Shown one piece after another: positions 60,960 to 64,000 of a stretch of 64,000 nucleotides of DNA (position 1 is its first letter; each line of letters starts with the position of its first letter). The DNA lies in the NCBI RefSeq assembly GCF_051487185.1, contig NZ_JAHVDK010000028.1, positions 1 to 64,000 on the forward strand. Reading direction: 5' to 3'. Made by a program: the position numbers and the translations under genes. Under the pieces are notes generated by a model. The model searched no databases. It was not told the origin of the DNA and worked only from the letters and a program-made list of their open reading frames with translations. The stretch is from Inquilinus limosus_F. Lineage in GTDB: Bacteria > Pseudomonadota > Alphaproteobacteria > DSM-16000 > Inquilinaceae.

Positions 60960-61903
60960 CCCGGATCTCGAGTTGGACCACGGACCGGCCCTGGCTGTGG
61001 TCCTGGGCCGGCGCCGTGCTGCTGTGGCTGGCGGTGGTCGTCCTCGCGGCGGGCGAGGGGGCGGGGCAGGTGCTCTCCGCCGCGCTCAGCTTCGGCGTGT
61101 TCTTCGTCGTGGTCGCGATCGGCCAGATGTTCGTGATCGCGATGGGGCCCGGGAACATCGACCTGTCGATCCCGTCCAACATCGCCCTCTCCGGCTCCGT
61201 CGCCATGATCGTGATGGCCGGGCAGGACGGCATGATCCTGCCGGGCCTGGCCGCGGCGCTGGCCGTCGGCCTCGGCGTCGGCATCGCCAACTGGGCGCTG
61301 ATCCGCGGCTTCGCCATGCCGCCGATCATCGCCACCCTGTCCTCCAGCCTGGTGTTCCAGTCGGTTGCCATCGCCTATGGCCGCGGCCTGCGGATCTCGC
61401 CGCCCGAGAGTTTCGCCGCCTTCACCACGGCGCAGGTGGCGGGCGTGCCGGTGATGGCGGTCGCGGGCTTCGCCCTGGCCGCGATCATGGCCGTGGTGCT
61501 GCAGCGCACGATCTACGGCCGGTCGGTGCTGGCGGTCGGGCAGAACCCGCGCGCCGCCCATCTGGCCGGGGTGAAGGTCGAGCGCACCCGGTTCGCGACC
61601 TACGCCCTGTCCGGTGGCTTCGCCGGGCTGGCCGGGGCGCTGATGGCGGGCTATTTCGGCGGCGCCTCGCTCGACATGGGCAAGGACTACCTGCTGAACT
61701 CGATCGCCGTGGTGGTGATCGGCGGCACCAGCGTCGCCGGCGGCCGGGCCAACCTGCCCGGGCTGTGGGGCGCGGCGCTGTTCCTGTTCCTGCTGGTGAC
61801 GATGCTCAACACGCTCGGCACCGGAACCGGGTTGCGGCTGGTGCTGACCGGGCTGATCATCATCGCCGTGATCGTCGCGGCGGGCGGCGAGAAGTCGCGC
61901 TGA
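60956..61903 (+). CDS. Sugar ABC transporter permease 2 (RbsC-like)
   Basis: The 315-residue protein has about nine helices and the canonical AMGPGNIDLSIPSNIALSG signature. It also has GRSVLAVGQNPRAAHLAGVKVERTRFATYALSG and VVVIGGTSVAGGRANLPGLWGAALF. It starts with an ATG overlapping the stop of permease 1. Together with permease 1 and the tandem ATPase it forms the importer fed by the binding protein upstream. Confidence 0.93.
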   Translation: MTRISSWTTDRPWLWSWAGAVLLWLAVVVLAAGEGAGQVLSAALSFGVFFVVVAIGQMFVIAMGPGNIDLSIPSNIALSGSVAMIVMAGQDGMILPGLAAALAVGLGVGIANWALIRGFAMPPIIATLSSSLVFQSVAIAYGRGLRISPPESFAAFTTAQVAGVPVMAVAGFALAAIMAVVLQRTIYGRSVLAVGQNPRAAHLAGVKVERTRFATYALSGGFAGLAGALMAGYFGGASLDMGKDYLLNSIAVVVIGGTSVAGGRANLPGLWGAALFLFLLVTMLNTLGTGTGLRLVLTGLIIIAVIVAAGGEKSR

Positions 61904-61928
61904 AGCGAGCTCTTGGAGGAGAGACCCT

Positions 61929-62867
61929 GTGGCTAAGCACAAGATCGCCGTCATCGGCCTGGGCAAGATCTCGCAAGACCAGCATCTGCCGGTGATCGAC
62001 AAGAGCGGCGAGTTCGAGCTCGCGGCCGTGGTCAGCTCGCGCGGCCTAAGCCACGGCGGGGTGCCGAGCTTCCGCACCCCGGCCGAGCTCTACGCCGCGC
62101 GGCCGGAGATCGGCATCGTCGCCATCAACACGCCGCCGGAAGTGCGTCACGCGATTGCCCATGAGGCCCTCCTCGCCGGCAAGGACGTGCTGCTGGAGAA
62201 GCCGCCGGCGGCGACGCTGACCGAGCTCGCCGATCTCGAGGCCCTGGCCGCCGATCGCGGCCGCGTGCTGTTCGCCACCTGGCATTCGCGCTTCAACCCG
62301 GCGGTCGAGGCGGCGCGGGCGCTGCTGGCCGAAGGCGGCGTGCGCTCGGTCCGGATCGAATGGCGCGAGGATGTCCGCAAATGGCATCCGGGCCAGGACT
62401 GGGTGTGGCAGCCAGGCGGCTTCGGCGTGTTCGACCCCGGCATCAACGCCCTGTCGATCTTCACCCGCATCCTGCCGTTCACGCCCTTCGTCCGCAGCGC
62501 GGAGCTGACCTATCCGGCGAACCGGCAGACGCCGATCGCGGCCCAGCTCGTCTTTGCCAGCGCCGAGCCGGCGGCGCCGACGCTCACCGCCGATTTCGAC
62601 TGGCGCGAGCAGGGCGACGAGAAATGGCACATGACGATCGAGACGGCGGACGGCCGCTCGGCCCGCCTGTTCAAGGGCGGCGCGGCGCTGTCGGTCGGCG
62701 GCACGGTCGTGGCCGAGGCACCGAGCGAGGAGTATGAGCGGATCTACGCGCATTTCGCCGAGCTGCTGGACGCCCGCCGCAGCGACATCGACGGCTCGCC
62801 GCTGCGCCTGGTCGCCGACGCCATGCTGGTGGGCAAGCGGCTGACGACCGATCCTTTTGAGTGGTAG
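61929..62867 (+). CDS. L-arabinose / D-galactose 1-dehydrogenase (Gfo/Idh/MocA family)
   Basis: The 312-residue enzyme oxidises the pyranose at C1 to the lactone with NAD(P). The start IAVIGLGKISQDQHLPVID, the EKPPAATLTELADLEAL catalytic segment, TWHSRFNPAVEAAR and the long signature EDVRKWHPGQDWVWQPGG followed by GVFDPGINALSI are those of the Azospirillum/Pseudomonas arabinose-galactose 1-dehydrogenases. The GTG at 61929 has GGAGGAG 7 nt upstream. It is the last gene of the CUT2 operon and gives the first step of the oxidative, non-phosphorylated sugar pathway. Confidence 0.88.
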   Translation: MAKHKIAVIGLGKISQDQHLPVIDKSGEFELAAVVSSRGLSHGGVPSFRTPAELYAARPEIGIVAINTPPEVRHAIAHEALLAGKDVLLEKPPAATLTELADLEALAADRGRVLFATWHSRFNPAVEAARALLAEGGVRSVRIEWREDVRKWHPGQDWVWQPGGFGVFDPGINALSIFTRILPFTPFVRSAELTYPANRQTPIAAQLVFASAEPAAPTLTADFDWREQGDEKWHMTIETADGRSARLFKGGAALSVGGTVVAEAPSEEYERIYAHFAELLDARRSDIDGSPLRLVADAMLVGKRLTTDPFEW

Positions 62868-62924
62868 GGGGTCGGGCGATTGCCTGGCCATTCCCCCAAC
62901 GGGACCGTTTCAGTAATGCCTCGC

Positions 62925-63010
62925 CGTCATTGCGAGGAGGCGAAGCCGACGAAGCAATCCAGGGGCCACGTCAAACGGCCCTGGATTGCTTCGCTGCGCT
63001 CGCAATGACG
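62925..63010. repeat. Palindromic dispersed repeat (CGTCAT-GCGAG family), copy 2
   Basis: CGTCATTGCGAG (62925-62936) faces CTCGCAATGACG (62999-63010), and GAAGCAATCCAGGG (62951-62964) faces CCCTGGATTGCTTC (62979-62992). Both inverted repeats are perfect. Repeats with this layout are widespread in Proteobacteria. It lies between the convergent dehydrogenase and phospholipase genes and can act as a terminator. Confidence 0.85.
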
Positions 63011-63069
63011 ATATTGGGGATTCCAAGAAGGGCTCCGCGCTGGCCCGGCGACCGGCGCGGAGCTGTCCA

Positions 63070-64000
63070 TCAAGCCAGATCCGTCTCGCCCATGGCAGGG
63101 TCGGAGACGCTGGGCACGCCGTCCTCCATCCGCCCGGCGAAGCGGCGGGTGAACAGGGCGTCGCCCTCGATCCGCGCGGTGAAGTCGTACCACTTGCCCT
63201 GCAGCAGCAGCGGCAGATAGGCGGTAGTCCGGCCGTGCGGCGGCACCATCTGCCGCCAGGGCAGATCGAACAGCTTGTAGGCATTGGCTTTGAGCGTGAA
63301 CACGCAAGGCGCGTTGCCGCTGTTGGTCAGCCGCACGATCAGCCCGCAGGCGCGCTTGTCGTAGAAGACCGCGATCTCCGGCACCGGCTTGCGGCCGCCG
63401 GCGACGACGGTGCCGGTGAAGTGCCGATGGAAGCCGTTCGGCCCCAGCACCCACAGGTCGTATTTGCCGAAATCGGGGGCGGTGTTCCATTCGCCCTCCA
63501 ATTCCTTGCCGGCCTCGACCGAATAGCGCCGCGGCACCCGGTCGAGATGCAGCCGGTCGTAGACATGGAACACGGCGCCCGCCTTGCCGGTGTTGGCGAA
63601 GTTCAGCCGGATGCGGTTGCCGGCGGCATCGGTCTCGGCGCCGACATTCAGCTCGTAGGGCAGGGCCCGCGACGGGCGGATGCCGCGTGTCTGGCGCGGC
63701 GCGGCCTGGGTCGTCTCCGCCGGCACCGGCACCTGCGGCAGCGCTTCCTGCTGCGCCCGGATGGCATCGGCCGAGGCCTTGGTCCGGCTCGGCAGCCGCG
63801 GCGGCTGCTCGCTGTTCGGGTTGAAGAAGTTGAAGGCCGAGGTCAGGTCGCCGCAGACCGCGCGGCGATAGGGCGGGATGTTCGGCTCCGCCACCTCGAA
63901 GCGCCGCTCCAGGAAGCGCAGCACCGAGGTGTGGTCGAACACCTCGGAGCAGACCCAGCCGCCGCGGCTCCAGGGCGAGACGATATAGCAGGGCACGCGT
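63070..64000 (-). CDS. Phospholipase C, phosphocholine-specific type (partial, N-terminal part off window)
   Basis: About 310 C-terminal residues of a secreted PlcN/PlcH-type phospholipase C are present. The fragment opens with VPCYIVSPWSRGGWVCSEVFDHTSVLRFLERRF, part of the acid-phosphatase-like catalytic domain including the late Asp-His segment. GDLTSAFNFFNPN closes that domain. Two C-terminal beta domains (DUF756-like) follow, for example NTGKAGAVFHVYD with NSGNAPCVFTLKANAY and WYDFTARIEGD. The whole protein would be ~700 residues, usually Tat-exported. The substrate is probably phosphatidylcholine or sphingomyelin. The stop is at 63070. Confidence 0.92.
   Translation of the reverse strand, partial: RVPCYIVSPWSRGGWVCSEVFDHTSVLRFLERRFEVAEPNIPPYRRAVCGDLTSAFNFFNPNSEQPPRLPSRTKASADAIRAQQEALPQVPVPAETTQAAPRQTRGIRPSRALPYELNVGAETDAAGNRIRLNFANTGKAGAVFHVYDRLHLDRVPRRYSVEAGKELEGEWNTAPDFGKYDLWVLGPNGFHRHFTGTVVAGGRKPVPEIAVFYDKRACGLIVRLTNSGNAPCVFTLKANAYKLFDLPWRQMVPPHGRTTAYLPLLLQGKWYDFTARIEGDALFTRRFAGRMEDGVPSVSDPAMGETDLA

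Overview
The window is GC-rich DNA with dense, mostly operonic gene packing, many ABC importers, an HU protein and an arabinose/galactose 1-dehydrogenase of the type known from Azospirillum. This points to a free-living alphaproteobacterium, most likely of the Rhodospirillales (Azospirillum/Inquilinus-like). The assignment is inferred from gene content only.

Region 1 (1-21.3 kb) is a polysaccharide locus. It holds GDP-mannose supply (ManC, cut by the left edge; phosphomannomutase; an AGE-fold epimerase/isomerase), three GT4-type glycosyltransferases, a capsule-type ABC exporter (KpsT, KpsM, KpsE-like) and an outer-membrane export lipoprotein (Wza/KpsD-like). It also holds a membrane LTA-synthase/phosphoglycerol-transferase-like enzyme, an Asp-nucleophile alpha/beta hydrolase and a GH38 alpha-mannosidase. 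Two copies of a 151-nt hairpin element sit at the ends of two minus-strand genes here. They align without gaps, and their differences are largely compensatory across the stems. This is the most unusual signal in the window.

Region 2 (21.3-31.6 kb) is mixed housekeeping: a small ASDPPS-motif protein, a LysR regulator overlapping a convergent non-canonical SDR, an M20 peptidase, tRNA-Met, an active/inactive M16 peptidase pair, a BrnT/BrnA toxin-antitoxin pair with a perfect 18-bp operator-like palindrome, a DMT exporter, an SCP2 protein and MnmA.

Region 3 (31.7-41.8 kb) is carbon uptake. An HpcH/HpaI aldolase precedes a complete tripartite TctCBA transporter. Convergent to it is a CUT1 sugar ABC operon (oxidoreductase, sugar isomerase, binding protein, two permeases, no ATPase), controlled by a divergent LacI regulator with a palindromic operator between them.

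Region 4 (41.8-48.2 kb) has an orphan 1191-residue protein of unknown function with a canonical EF-hand loop, an Ohr peroxidase and a tandem pair of secreted PF14099-like polysaccharide lyases.

Region 5 (48.2-55.9 kb) is a polyamine/opine-type ABC importer operon with an aminotransferase and a guanidine-modifying hydrolase, facing a divergent LysR regulator. A VapBC toxin-antitoxin module with its own promoter and operator sits inside this operon and overlaps the downstream permease gene.

Region 6 (55.9-64 kb) has a secreted chitin-active AA10 LPMO with a CBM, a CUT2 sugar importer with two different permeases plus arabinose/galactose 1-dehydrogenase, and the C-terminal part of a phosphocholine-type phospholipase C cut by the right edge.
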